Shown here: one piece after another, positions 1 to 12,790 of the stretch
Layout of the letters: each line of letters opens with the position of its first letter
Numbering within the stretch: position 1 is the stretch's first letter
From: Macropodus opercularis
Taxonomy: Eukaryota > Chordata > Actinopteri > Anabantiformes > Osphronemidae
Direction of reading: 5' to 3'
Length of the DNA stretch: 64,000 nt
NCBI GenBank assembly: GCA_030770545.1
Contig: CM061096.1
Location: 5,995,501 to 6,059,500 of the forward strand
Made by a program: the position numbers and the translations under genes
The notes under the pieces: model-generated
What the model saw: the letters and a program-made list of their open reading frames with translations, nothing else
Told to the model about the DNA's origin: nothing
Database searches by the model: none

Positions 1-2244
1 TAAAAAAAAAATCCATAGTCGGACAACTCGTCACACCCTTACGCAAAACCCCAGCGCTCACCACGGCATCACCACAGGATCTAAAGCCCCAACAGCAGGT
101 CCAAGGTCCAAAGCAGAAACGAGGTGCAGGCGCTCAGGAAAGAGGAAGGAAGGAAAAAAGGTTGGAGGGTGTAAACCTCGAGGGTTAAACAGACTGGTGA
201 ACGGGTGCGTTAAATCAGGACGTAAGAGGTGGGGGTGATGGGCCAGAGGCTCAGATAAGAACCGAGTGGCAAACCAGGAAGGGAAGTATGATGCCATGAC
301 AGTGTGGAAGTGTTTTAAAAATTCAAAAATGGCCTCATAGATTGTATTATGTGGAATAAGCACATGTCGTGTTTTTTTGTTGTGGCAAACAGTTTGGGAA
401 CATTCGCAGATAAGAGCCTGGAGTACTGCAGGATTTTACTCGGAGTGATTTTGGAGCGCAGCACCAAATGTGCTCGGCTGCTCTTTGGTCCCGTATTTTA
501 ACAAAACATCCCCAAACCTCCGCCGCGCCGCGTTTGACAGCAGAACATTTCTTCAAATTACCGATCCGGCAGGCAAACCGTGACTTTCGTGTAAGCGCGT
601 TTGGCGTCGTGTGTTCCTACCTGCCAAACGGTGTCTGTTGGAGAATTCCCGCTGGAATATTTACACTCTTTCTCTCTCTCCGAAATGTCCACAGATAATT
701 GCTAGAAGGAAGCGCCCAGGAAGGTCAGCCAAGAATCCTGCCGTGGGTGCCAAAGTGAAATCTACAGGACTACAATTACTTGGACAGACTGAGAGCGGCA
801 GAGCAAAGTGAATGACAGGTAGGAAATAATTCATATGAATCACCTGCTGTATTATGAATAACCACCTGCTGAGAGGACATAGCGCGGTCAGTTATCCTCC
901 GAATTGGTGCTGAATAGCTCTTTTGTCATTTGTTGGTAACTGCCTTAATTCTCTTGATAATATAATGAAATTAACCTCCGAGAACATTTCTTCCTTATGG
1001 CATTTATGAGACAAGGTTGAAGTTAGCATGCCAGCAGTCACACAATTATATTTAGATTATTCCACTCCGCTGCTGTTTGGCTTCCTCTTTTGATGTCGAC
1101 ACTTTAGAGGAGTTCTTTTCGCTGCCACTCACTATTCATAATCTTCATTTTCCCCAAAACATACAGTGTTGAATCCAACGCGAAGGGCTTCCTTTAAGAA
1201 ATTCCGGATCACTCGCGTCTGTTTTTCTATTTAAGGTCATATCTGACCTTGTAGCGAGCAGACATGAAAGGCTGTCAGTCAAGCTATCTTGCCGTCTTTG
1301 TTTCCTTGTGGTTGTCATTCTCCAGAGGAGTCAAGCAGCCACTGACTCAAATCTAGTGATTCTATGCTCCTGGCAAAATGCTTCTCTGTCCTTCTTTCTA
1401 CCAAACTCAGCAACTGCCTCGGGGTAAGGTGGAAAGAAGGTGAAAAAAAAAGTTTCAGAACAGAGCTTGGATGGTTACAGAATGTAATCAAGGCCAGTTG
1501 ATGGTTAAATACTTTTTTTTTGGTAATGAATCACTGCGTCTTAATACTCTGACCTTTAGGAGGCTTTAACCTTTCCTGTCAAACCTTACGAACAAAGAAT
1601 TCAAGAGCAAAGAATAAGCAGAGATGAGTCCGTGCTTTGGTTGACTTACACTATTATTACACTGTAATAAATATTTTGATGAGATCTTAAAAAGCAAAAG
1701 GAGAAATTTCAAACCAACAAATCCACCACCACTATCTGCATAGTTTGTTTAAAGACAACATATTTGTAGAAACTAGTGTCGATTCCCGCGGTAACTGCTG
1801 TCAGCGAGTGCCCACAGCATCAACTATTAATGCTTTAAGCTGTTTACTACTGTTTACCCATCCTGCTTACTGGCTCTCCAGCACTTTGCCTTTTCTGCCT
1901 TCATTCGTGTTATTGCTTCACTCCCTGGCTGACACGCACCTGCTCTACACTGACTGTTTTCATCCCACATTACCGAAAGACGAAGGCAGACGAATATAAC
2001 GAACACATAACGTTACTGTATGCATCATGGGGAGTGATCGTTGTTGTTGACCTTATACAGCAGGATTCATTTTGGTTGATATAGAAATGTCCCATCATTT
2101 CAGAAAAGAACTTCTGTTTCATTTATGCCTAATATCTTTTTACTCTAGTAGTCTAGTCTAGCGTCTGACGGTAGCGAGGTTTCACCGGAGCAGGACCGCC
2201 TGGCACCTCCCTCTACGGCCCTGCTGCCTGCGTGGTGCCACACC
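1..2244. other. Gene-free sequence, no distinct element
   Basis: I see no exon, RNA gene or mobile element here. Open frames on both strands are short (about 100 codons or fewer), end at random and have no recognisable protein character. The stretch mixes ordinary intermediate-GC sequence with short T or A runs, for example near 1441 and 1513. A few AT-rich patches (about 930-1060 and 1640-1700) could be regulatory, but they lack the motif density of the candidate elements further on. Confidence 0.6.
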
Positions 2245-2640
2245 CTATAGATCTCCATTCTTAATTATACATGGCTGGAATGGGAAATTAACATAAGGCA
2301 CATCATAAAAGGCTTGATAAGGGGACTAATACAATTACATTAGAGTGATTAAAAAAGGTTAAATAGGTGATCTATTACATTGATCTTAAATGCATTCAGA
2401 CTTGATTTAATTTAACAGTGCTATAATGCTTTAGTTAAAATATGTTCTATTAGTGTGTGGAGCCTGCATGTATAACGATTAATTATTGAATAATTGTTCA
2501 TGCATTTCAACACGAGCAGTCTCTGAAGGGTGATTTATTTTCTTCAGTGGCTGTACAGAGATAGGGCTTAATTACAGTGGATAGCCTTATCTCCCCTCTC
2601 TAATCCGCTCTTTGGAGTCTCCCGCGTTCACGCCATCTAG
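2245..2640. promoter_or_regulatory. Candidate conserved non-coding element, homeodomain-rich
   Basis: This AT-leaning block carries many homeodomain-type cores: TTAATTAT at 2261-2268, several GATTAA/ATTAAC words, an inverted AATTATT/AATAATT pair at 2481-2495 and a TTAATTAC near 2567. It is free of homopolymer and microsatellite noise and ends against GC-rich sequence. That texture is typical of vertebrate developmental enhancers. The call is an inference from motif density; no coding frame is plausible inside it, and conservation could not be tested. Confidence 0.42.
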
Positions 2641-5600
2641 TCGTCGATATCATCAGACTGTTGGCAGAGCCAGACAGAGAAAGTGATCCCCAATTTCTCT
2701 GTCACGTTAAGGCTCATTCATGAAGTCTCCACCGTGGACCTGACTTAAGAACTCCAGAGTGGGAGGCGAGGCGAGCCGCAGAATTGCCGGGTGCTCTCCC
2801 TCTGAGGCCGAGGTCAGAGGTTACCGACCCGTGAGAAACGCGCGGTCAGATCGCATCAGACAACAGGCTCGGTTTGCTGCACGTCTGCCCCCGCGTTGAC
2901 GCAGCCAGTGTGGGTCGTCCACCTCCTCACCAGAAGCGGACGCTCGGGTTTTCAGATGGTTTGACGCCTGCACCGGCTGAGTCGCAGTCAGCTGCTTTTA
3001 AGGTTTAATCAGGGAAGCTCGCAGTTTAATTACTGCAGCTCGATGGAAAGGTTCCACCACAGTTGGCAGCGATAGTTGCGTATTTTAAATACACGTTCAA
3101 TGAACTGCGGCTTAAGTCGGCGGCATTTTGACATAGTTAATGAGATCGCGATCATGTGTCCATTGAACAGTGATGTGATGCTTGGGATAAAGTACTGCAA
3201 TATTAAAAAAAACCAAACACATCAAGCGTAGTGGTTTGACCGATGACGGTAATTCTAGTGTTTGATTTTAGGGGTAGCTGGATAACCCTGCTCTTAAAGA
3301 AACCTTGCCAGTCCCCAAATTCTCAGAATGGGGAAAAAAACAAAACCCTCCTAGAAAGGTGATGCGCATGGTTGGTGAAGTGGGTCTACTCACCGTCTCC
3401 CCCTCCTCTCTGTCTGGCTGTTTTCTGGAGAGATGAACACGGCGTCAGAGATGCTCAGTACGCTGATTTCTCAGGGACATGACAGGAGCGGCTGGATGTT
3501 GTGCTGTACTTTCATTGGCTCAGTGGGTTGATGTTTGTCAGCGAGGCGGGCAGCACGGGATACGGCTAGTTTGAGCTTCCTAAACATCGAGATGGCTCCT
3601 GCCGTCACGGTTCGTCCGTGACAGAGACAGAAAGGAGAAAAGAACCAAAACAAAACTGAATGCGCAGAGAAATACAATGTTAAACTATTAAACTTCCTCT
3701 CGGCGACGGTTCTACGTGAAACTGACGCGACTCCACACATACCAACGCTTAATGTAAACGAAAACGCAGAGAGTTGTTTTGTTTTGGTATTTTTTGAACT
3801 TGCACTCACACAGCATATAGACGTTTTAATATAACTTGTAATAGATTTTTTTTTAATTACTATTCTTAGGATGCTTTTATGATAAAGTACCATTTCCTCC
3901 GATTTCATTTTAGAAGATTAATTCATTTTAAGGCACATTAGCTTTGGTTATTTCTACCATTTCTTTTCCACTGATGTTTTTTTTTTTTTACTTTTTTCAT
4001 CTTCATCCTGATATTTTTAATCATTATTCTGCTATTAAGCTGCAGCACCTAGATTTCTTCTTATTACAGTAAAATCTAACCTTTTTACTCAGAAAAACAC
4101 TTTATCTGCTGTATGACTGACATAATATCCTCCAGTAAATGAAACACTGGAGCTTCCTCCTTGTTCTTATAACTACATTTTAGAAAATCGTTGCATCTAG
4201 TCACGTGAAATGCTTTGGTTCTTCTTTGACTTTGAATAGACGCGGCACATACATAATGGGAGTTTAAAAAAAGCCAAACATGTCGTGCATCAAACTGGTT
4301 GCACAACAGTTTCTCACGTAAACATTTAAGAAAACACAACCATGTCAGGCCATCACCTAATTATCAGGTCGTTGGCGTTGTCCTCGCCTCATCATTCCAA
4401 CTTTTGTCTTCTTACTTTCTTGTAAAACGTTGGCGGCAGAAGTCATCCGCTTGCCTGGAGTATAATCAATATTCAAACGAGGTAGGTGATTTCTGCTAAC
4501 TGAATACCACATGCCGGCACCTGATGGTATAGTGATGGTAATAGCACTGTCAAGTTTGACAATGTGGAGAAAGCAATACCGTCATCCCTCATATTCACTT
4601 TTGAAAATCTCATTTTGCTTTCATCTCTTCACTAACACAGAACTGTCAACATGTAATTCAATGAATGTCACCACAGTGCCTCAACATTTTCTTCATCTCT
4701 TTTACCAACGCTGCTCACGCCATCAAGCACGACTCCACTTCTGCTCTGTTTACACGATGTTGCTGCCACTTTGGCAGTGATTTCAGTTAATTTTTACGCA
4801 ATACACAAACGCATCTTTTATATCGCGCCCCGGCTGCTGCTAAAGGTTCTGGTTCGATTCGAAAGTGACGCTTTGATGTTCACAGTAGGGCCTGTGCACA
4901 ATGGCCACCTTTATTCAAGGTTGCAGATGATATGTGCTGTCAGACTGAAGGAAATTGAAACCAGCCAGTATCTCAGACATTGTGAGAACACTATCTTCTG
5001 TTTCCAAAGGCAGTCAAAGCTCACAACACACACACACACACACACAAGGCTACCTATACATATACAGCATGGCTTACAGCGTCCTTTGCCTTCCATCTGA
5101 TTTCCACTCAGTGAAACCACCTCAAGAAAGAGCAGCCATGAAAAGTTTTCTTCCACCAAGGTCATCAATTGAAGCAAAAGCCTTTGTGCCTTTTTAAAGA
5201 GAATATTTTAATATATTATTATTATTGTCAACAAATCTCACTAAAGACGATAAAACCAAAGGCTGATTAATTCTAATAAGTGTGCTTTAGTGCTCAATAC
5301 ATCCACTTTATAGCTGCAGTGTAAAATCTGTCTACTGATGAACATTAGTAATTATGATCATTGTGTCCACTGTGCAATCAAGAACTTACAAACTCGATTT
5401 TTGCATCAGCGTTGATGATTAATGTTTTGTTGTTTTTTTTTTGGCCACAGCAGCTACAGAGAGGCATCATTGGTTTCGGTCTTTCCATGGGGTGTGAATC
5501 TCCCGTTTCTTGTTCTTCTTCCACAGAGATCCAGCGATTCAATGGAATCATTTACATACAAAGGCGCGATCCGGCTTCCTTTCCGGGGGACAGGGAATTA

Positions 5601-5804
5601 CCGAGCGTAGTGCTACTTGTACGCGCTGGCTTGTTTCGCCATAAGGCGGGTGAACAACACTTCAGTTGTTTGCAAGCACGCTGACATTGCAGTCATTTTC
5701 ATCAGCACTCTTGTTCAGGTAACGTTCCTCCAGGCTGGCTGATTTCAGGGCTTATCTTGTTAAGAGCCCCCTGCTCCGCTGCGGATCCGTGCGGCTGTCA
5801 GAGG
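2641..5804. other. Gene-free sequence with simple repeats
   Basis: No gene is supported. The stretch holds a T12-type run near 3979-3991, A runs near 3207 and 3335, a short (CA)n at 5026-5046 and an ATT-rich patch around 5205-5225. A 145-codon minus frame at 3471-3908 looks like chance: it crosses poly-T and has no domain character. The segment 4500-4780 is open on the plus strand for about 90 codons but resembles no known protein. Confidence 0.55.
5026..5046. repeat. (CA)n microsatellite
   Basis: About ten CA units in an otherwise ordinary stretch. It produces the Thr-His and Cys-Val dipeptide strings in overlapping open frames, which marks those frames as non-genic. Confidence 0.9.
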
Positions 5805-5900
5805 CAGGGCCCGCGCAGCTCGGCGCTATTATTGGTGATTGTAGGATGACTCTAATTAAAGTCATTGATGTTTAAAATCAAGCGCCACAAATCCCACTTG
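5805..5900. promoter_or_regulatory. Candidate regulatory element with palindromic TAATTA core
   Basis: A compact block in which TAATTA (5853-5858) sits inside flanking inverted half-sites ATGACT (5846-5851) and AGTCAT (5860-5865), giving an almost perfect 20-bp palindrome. TGACT/AGTCA resembles an AP-1 or MAF half-site, and TAATTA is a generic homeodomain core. Neighbouring sequence (ATTATTGG, TTTAAAATCA) is also enhancer-like. Function is inferred from motif layout only. Confidence 0.38.
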
Positions 5901-6984
5901 TTTTGTCACAAAAGCAGAGATGGCTTCTCAACCTGGCTGCGTCGTGTAGCTATCATGTCATTTGTTCCAACGTCGTGCGCCTTAAGATGGGGGAGAGATC
6001 TGCTAAAGACATCTACATGAACTAAAAGGTCTTTTACGTTGTCATGACCAGGTGTAACACTGGGAAAATGACCTGTGGTAAATTATGGCTGCTATGAAAC
6101 ATCGGCGCTTATGAAAACAACAGCTTTATCCCGCACACACTATAGCTTTTAATAATTATGGATTCGTACTGTGCCTGTGCAGTTGATGGTGTTTCTGCTT
6201 GCAAAGTCATTAAGGTCTGTTATGTCTTTAATTATATTATTATTATTGATTAATCATTTGGGCTATATTACAAGCCAGTGGGGAAGCTGGCTGAGCTGGC
6301 CTGTTATTACAATATGACTAAACATCTACCGACGTTGGCTGGAGGTAAAAGTGAGGCTAGAAACCTGTGGAAACGTACTGAGAGTCTGTAGACGGACTGC
6401 AAACTCAACCAGACTTAGCGTAGCACAGGAGGATTTTGAGAGTTTTGCCAAATCAAAATTGTGTTTGTTTTTGCATCTTTGGGTGGAGATTTCACACTTT
6501 CCCCGACAAAGTACACGCATAGAAATTCAACAGCCTGCTGAGTGTTGCGTGACGGTGCTGTTTGCAACCTGATGCCTTCTACTCTTCTGGAAACGTGGAC
6601 GGCCCAAAGCTGATAACTGATGAATCATAATTTATCCTGTTATTAGTGGAAATTTACACAAGACCGATTTTTTTATTGAACGAGCGAGTCGATGCGGTTT
6701 TCAATTAGCCGCGCGGAATCACTCACAGGACGTTTCTGAGACGACTTAAGGACATGATTCAACCCAAGGACCACAGTTTGAGTAATCACGCCTTAGGGTG
6801 TAATGAATTGACAACTTTTGATTTAAGGCTTTTGCTTCAGCGGCCACAGATCAGCCTTCACCTCCCTGTCGAAATGGCTTCACGTGTGCTCGGCGCGTGT
6901 TCCACCTTTTATTTATGGCCGTCGCAGCATCTGGATGGCAGCCACAGCCAGACGCCGCCTCTGCTTAAGATGCAGTAAAGCCTC
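5901..6984. other. Gene-free sequence, weak element at 6145-6310
   Basis: No gene is seen. The interval 6145-6310 is AT-leaning, with AATAATTATGG, TTAATTATATT and GATTAATCATT words, and could be a further non-coding element. The rest has no distinct feature. Short frames overlapping 6326-6572 on both strands are mutually inconsistent and look like chance. Confidence 0.5.
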
Positions 6985-7145
6985 TATGGGTTAGGGGGGC
7001 CAGCTCTATCAATCTGCTCCCTTCCGGCCCCCACGTGCCCCAGTGCGGTTAATCACTGCCACTAATTAGTCCTAATTACTCATTGCTGCCCGGGAGAGCC
7101 CCCCTCGCTAGCTCCCACTAATGTGAAGGTCCTCTGTAGAACCCC
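6985..7145. promoter_or_regulatory. Candidate non-coding element with paired TAATTA sites
   Basis: TAATTA occurs at 7063-7068 and 7073-7078, starting exactly 10 bp apart. GGTTAATCACT lies just upstream and CCACTAATG downstream, in an otherwise GC-rich, low-noise context. Two homeodomain cores on the same helical face suggest cooperative binding. Enhancer identity is inferred; the sequence does not show the target gene. Confidence 0.42.
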
Positions 7146-9130
7146 GCTGTTTGGCATTCCTCAGGTACGGGAGGAGGTGAGGGGACGGCGAAGGCTACGG
7201 GGAAGCCCGTGTCTTCTAATATGTTGTACCCACCACCCCCTCCCTTTTTTTTTTTTTAAGTGGGATAATTTTCATTAAATAAAACACGTCCCTGGTGTTT
7301 AGTCACCAGCGGCTGCAGGTAGGAGGTTACCTCCCCGCAGGCCTGGAGCTTTAGCGGAGCGCCCTGGTTTGTGCTGGTGCGTCTGGCGGCCGCGTGTGCA
7401 TGCGCAGGCCTGGCCGAGCTTAATGAGCCAGCACCTTTTTGTTCCCTGTGTCATTAATTGTCTGCTGCTGTGACTCTGCGGGTTACGTTGCGTTCAGCTG
7501 TTTTTTTTTATTTTTCTTCCCAGTAATTTTGCTTTAATAGATTCAATTTGCTTTCATTTGCTTTGTATTGATTTATTTGTCCTGCTTTGTCTTGTCAACC
7601 ATAGAAACCTATAATTTTCCACAAAAGTTTGAGGAAAAGGCAGGAAAAAAAAGCTCATTTAATTTGTTAATATTGAGCGAGTTATTTAAAAAAAGAGAGA
7701 GAAAGAAATGACAAATGACATTAATATGGCGTATAAGCGAGGCTTGACTAAGGCTGAACTCATTTCTTCGAGCCATAAAAACCATATAACAATATTACGG
7801 TTTTGTAGGCCTCACTGTTTGGACGTGGTTTAAGGATTGACGGTTCCAGCTGATACATGCTATGATTTGATTTGCCGGCTCTTAACGCCAGTCCCAAAAA
7901 AAAAAAAAGCAAAACATCTCAGTCATGTCTGGTAATGAAAGGTCAGTGTCTCATGTCCACCCTAAATAACTGCACAATGACAGCTGATTCGGGGAAATGA
8001 ATTAATTGGTATTTAAGGACAGCAGATCAGACGAAGGGGTTGAGGATGTTCAGCCTTTAGCGTCTGTCAGACTGAGTCTCACCAGGAATCAACAAGAGGG
8101 CAAGTCGTGCCTGACCTCTACAGCCGAGACAAACGAAGCAGCTAGGTTCACAACACGCACACAAAAATCAGTATACAGACACTTTTGATTACTTCCTCCA
8201 GCTTCATATTCTTCCTTCTCTTTTCATCAAGCATCAAGCTTCCCCCTCGATGCAGTAGCTGAAGTGAAAACAATAACCCGATGCCTCTTAACAGGTAACG
8301 GCTAAATGGCGCTCGCTGACAAAATAAAATGCAACAGGAGAAATAAAAGAAGTTTGTACAGTACTTAGCGCTAAACGCTGATGCCAGCCATCGCTTTTAC
8401 AGCTTCGGGAGCAAGAGGCAGTTGTGCATGAATGTGATCCCGGCTCTGTTTGCTCCGCTAACTCCACGCGGTAATGCTTTATGTGGCCTGCTATAACATT
8501 GTACTGCCGCACGAGTCTATACGGCGGAGTGTTTACTTCAGGGAGGGCGTAAAAAGCGACGCTCGCGTTTTTAATCTTCATAGGACAACAGCAGCGCTTT
8601 ATGTCACACATGGACACGGTACGTCTGCTCCACCGGGCATCGAGCTCGTGGTAGAGCAGGATGTGAAAAATGACGCTATTTTAAACAACGCTTTAATATT
8701 TAAGGACTGAATTACACAGAAAAATGTACTCGACAAAAAGTCATATTTTCAGTTTGCATGACTGGACATTAGTTAATCAGCAATTAGAATATAAATGGGT
8801 TATTAAAAAAATTTCCATACAATATTTAATATTTTTAGTTTAGGGGACAAAGGAAAGTAAAAATGGAAAAGATTGCTTCATATGAATACCATAAACATTA
8901 CACACAGCTTGATGAACTTTTTTTTTTCTCATCATTGTTAGCCATATGAAATAACTGTTTATGTCTGTGTAATTAGCATTTTTTGAAACGCACGCCGGCA
9001 GGATGGTCAACTTTACATTTGTTCACAGACTTTGCACAAATGACAGGATGATGTTTTCTTCCCACGCCGCTTCCCTGATGACTTTTGTTTCACTGACAGG
9101 AAGGTGAACGCGAGTTAAGGCTTTCAGCTA
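7146..9130. other. Gene-free sequence, small element near 7408-7485
   Basis: No gene is supported. A short, clean patch at 7408-7485 (CTTAATGAGCC, TCATTAATTGTC) resembles a non-coding element. There are T or A runs near 7246-7257, 7501-7508, 7896-7908 and 8920-8929. The overlapping frames at 8288-8710 run on opposite strands and show no protein signature. Confidence 0.5.

Positions 9131-9158
<28 letters not shown>
9131..9158. repeat. Poly-T tract (T28)
   Basis: An uninterrupted run of 28 T. It could be the tail of a minus-strand retroposed sequence, but no recognisable body adjoins it and no target-site duplication was evident by eye. A slippage-expanded homopolymer is equally likely. Confidence 0.9.
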
Positions 9159-9162
<4 letters not shown>

Positions 9163-10504
9163 GAGCAGATTGATCACCTGTAATACAATAATAAATTAAA
9201 CGTTTACATAGGTCATAGTAACAATTTGGACTTTGTTTTCTGATACTTTACTGATTATACGTTAGTACTTTTCACTGATCACCCAGAGACCTGTAATATT
9301 CCTACACCTACCGCCAGCTCTACAGTTTGTAATGAACAGATCAGCGTCTAAAGTATGAATGAAGCATATCCATTTCCAAAATCTCAGTCCAGAGGAAATA
9401 CAGTTCAACACACACACACCGACACATCCGGCTAGATGAAGCTGGGCTTATTGCACTGAGCTGTTACTCGGCAGCAGAGCGTATAAATATACCGAGCAAT
9501 GTCTCATGCAGGCATTGTTGCTCCTTTTCCTTGTGTGCTTGAAACTGAGATGCCGAAGCAATTTTTTTTTTTTTTTCTCAATGAATTTCTCTCAGTGGAA
9601 GATATGAGGCCTCTTTACTGTTTGAAAAGACATTTATTTCTTGTCAGTATGCCTCCCTTGAAAATGTATTCATCTATCCAATAAGATAAATTCCCTATGC
9701 ATAAACTCTGTTCATTAAACCTCAGAGATTCATTCAGGTTTATTTTTAGAGAGAAAGATCCATCATTATGGCGGTGTTGATTTTCCACACAGTCTAGTGG
9801 GTTATATTCTTTTACTGCAGGTACTCCGGCAATATGTTTCCTTGGAGCAGCCATAAATGAGGTGAGGTTGGAGTTCGTCTCCACAGCAGGGGCTTCAATG
9901 TGTTGAGAAATTCAGATCCGGTGTCTGCAATACCATCTGCCTTTGACGCAGTCTTTATAGTTCAAGCTTTCGTTAAATGCTCAATGTGTCCTCAGATACA
10001 GTTTGTTTAGCTCGAACGCGGCGATTGTTTCAGTGCCACTTTGTACCGATACTGTACAGGAGCCGGTGCCAACTTCTCAGAGTTTAAGGATCTTCTCTGC
10101 TCATTTGTTATCCCTTGTAACACGCGCTCGCCGCTCGGTGTGTGTGAGGAGGATTTGTCTGTATTACACGTAGTTTACTTTGTGTCGCGTTCCCCCCACC
10201 GCTCAAACCCAAAATGCGCTCGTCTCCAAGCAGGAAAGTCTGTCTGCAAATAACGTTTACGGATGCTAACCTATGCAGATGTCCCCCAGATCCGCTGTAA
10301 GGCATCTATTTCTAACACTAACACACGTTTGAAATTTTTGAATTATTATGTCAGCAAGAAAAAAGAAAGCATAAATGTCACAGACACGGCGATAACGTCA
10401 AGCAAACTGTAATCTGTTGCATTTCAGCAACTCTTAATTGACCTTTTGTTCTCTGCCCTCTTTGCTTTTCTTCTTATTTCTCAATTCACCAGAAATATAG
10501 CCAT
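9159..10504. other. Gene-free sequence, possible element at 9600-9865
   Basis: No gene is seen. A T15 run lies at 9562-9576 and a short CA run near 9407-9418. The block 9600-9865 is clean and AT-leaning with ATAAGATAAATT (GATA-like), TTCATTAAACC and TTCATTCAGG repeated words, and may be a non-coding element. The remainder shows nothing distinct. Confidence 0.5.
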
Positions 10505-10880
10505 AAACCTGAGGCACAACACTGTGTAAAGCCAAACCTAAAGGCCATTCTTATTCATTAGACGAGCTTGTAGTGTTGTTGGCTGTCACTGCCACCGAGG
10601 GGACTCTCCATGGCTGCAGCTGACATCTGTTGGCATAATGTAGCGTCCAGGGCTGTGATGGGCAACAGGAACTGATTTATAAGATTCTCTGTTTAAGTGG
10701 GTGTCTTAAGGTAATTAGAAACTGCTGGGGGGTGGGGGGTTGCTACTAATTGCACCTTCCCTGATCTGTAATGAAGGCCGAACAGCGTGAATGAGCCCAT
10801 CCTGTGTGTCTCAGGCAGTGGAGGAGCGAGGGCAGCTGAGCTTGACCGGTTAGTGTTGGTTTAGCTCTGGGCTGGAGCTC
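10505..10880. promoter_or_regulatory. Candidate conserved non-coding element
   Basis: A low-noise block with TATTCATTAGAC, GGTAATTAGAAAC (TAATTA at 10712-10717) and CTACTAATTGCACC, plus CATGGCTGCAGCTGAC E-box-like sequence near 10609. A G-rich patch with two G6 runs sits at about 10726-10739. The texture matches vertebrate enhancers. No reading frame of note crosses it. Confidence 0.4.
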
Positions 10881-12261
10881 CTCACCTGCTGTTACGCAGA
10901 GTCTTCAGCCAATTTCTCTTGAGTAATTAACTGTGATGCCACATATGGCGCGATGGTGGAGAATCCGATCGCTGGCGGATGTAGAGGAGCCGAAGAGAAG
11001 AAAAAAAAAAACAACTAAATGTAGGTACCCTGCGGTGACCAAAGCTCCAAACACCCAGCGCGAGCATAAATGGGATGACTGGAAAATCCGTTTGACATGC
11101 ACAATTAAAAACAAATGTTGTTTCCACATGACATAAATGAGTGTAATTAATCACTGAACAAATGAATTATTAGGTAGATTAGAAAGTGAGCTAGATTAAC
11201 TACACCAATGAGGCTTGAATTGGTACAATATTTGTATCAGTTTATTAAGATGCCGCAGAAAAAGATCTGATTCTGACAACGCAATTAGAAGGTAGAAACA
11301 CGTTTCCAAATACGCGAGGAGCTTCGTTCGTTCGAGAACCTTTCGCTTCTGCATTGAGGCCTGGACACTGCACGTTATAAGTGAGGAAGACAAGAAACAT
11401 CAAAAGTAAAAGCAAATATGTGAAATACTTGATATGTTACAAGGGGCAACCCTATGAACAGCTCGCATAACGGGCTCGTCTCCTGAGAGGTTCATGTCCC
11501 ACATACTGTACGGTTATTTTAAGCCACGCTGGTTAACAAGCATGTTATTCATTTTTGGATGAAGTAATTAAATCAGAAAATTCGTTTACCTAATCTCGAC
11601 CAACAGCTTCAACCTGCCTACACATCCAGGGTTAATCTTGCATCTGTGTCCATGAACAGGTGTTGGAGGCACAGTAGAACCATTTAAGTTTGCTTTCAGT
11701 CAGCGTGCATCGAATGCCTTCGATGGTCTAATGACCACAATAAAGCTGCGGGGGTCAGCGCCGCCGTCGTTTAAAATAGCGAGGCATGACGGCGCGTGAC
11801 GCGTTTCAACACTCGGCTGCGAAAGGAAGAGTTTCTGTCGAGTGAGTGACACAAAAGCAAGATTAGGGGATCAAATGCTGGAAGATGAGAGCGGAGTTTA
11901 GCGCAATTGACAGCACATTCAAGGGTTTCCGAGAGGAAGAGAAGACAAGAGACAGGGCGATCATTTTGGAGATTTGAAGGGTCAAGATTAAGCTGCCTTA
12001 TAATAAGCAGAGTGAAATGAGGCAATTTTTGCAAATGTATGCAGATGCAGAGTGGACAGGAGGGTGGGGAGGGTGTCGATGCTTCTTCAAGTTGGTGCTC
12101 GGTAAAAGACAACAGACTACTGGAAATATTAGAATGAACAGTCAGACAATGTCTGTGCCCGCTGCTCTATATTTATGCACAGATCATATTCGAGCCTACG
12201 TTAGGGCTTCTGTTTCTTCACGGCGAAATGTGAAGGACCAATAACGAACCCAGGCTTCTCC
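10881..12261. other. Gene-free sequence
   Basis: No exon or mobile element is recognised. An A11 run lies near 11000-11010. The segment 11130-11260 has several ATTAA words and might be weakly regulatory. A 113-codon minus frame (11771-12112) has no family resemblance and lies within the range expected by chance. Confidence 0.55.
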
Positions 12262-12790
12262 TGGATGTAATTAGCCGATTGTTTTTAATAGTGTCCATAG
12301 CAATGCATTTTCACGGCGGTGTCATTTTACCCAGGGCAATATGCCTTATGTGTAATTTCTGCCCGAGCGTTTAGACACAGCGATATCGATTGCATTCACT
12401 GAATGATCTGCTCAGAAACTCATCATCTGCTTTAATAATGTCACTCACCGCCGCATTCTCTCTGCTTGGTTTCCATTAATAGTCAGCCTCCGTGACATTG
12501 TCAACATTCACGGCTCAAACAACAGGGTCTTTGAAGCATGGCTGGTTCGCAATTGGGTCATTTAATCAATTTATACAATTGAACCTATTTAACATATTGA
12601 TATGCAGTTACCCTGTAATGTGTGTGGCCTTTTATCCCCTCGAGTGAAGGAAACTCCAAAGGAGCTTTTGAGATCTTCTGCCGTTATTTATCATGTGACA
12701 TTTAGCTGGGCCCTGATGGTGGCAGCTCTCCACTTTAATTAAAGGTTCAACCTCTTCACTGGATGACAAATTGACTGGTTTGTGCCTTGG
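12262..12790. promoter_or_regulatory. Candidate conserved non-coding element, long
   Basis: About 500 bp of clean sequence dense in regulatory-type words: GTAATTAGCC, TTTTTAATAG, CATTTAATCAATTTATACAATTG with a GGGTCA nuclear-receptor-like half-site just before it, and TTAATTAA at 12735-12742. It ends as unstructured GC-rich sequence resumes. It may be two adjacent elements (about 12262-12500 and 12530-12790). Confidence 0.42.

Noticed and set aside
4849..4860. GGTTCGATTCG, a tRNA B-box-like word
   Set aside because: No upstream A box or acceptor-stem pairing, so it is not a tRNA or a recognisable tRNA-derived SINE head.
9131..9158. Poly-T as evidence for a retrogene
   Set aside because: No coding remnant or retroposon body adjoins it and no target-site duplication is visible.
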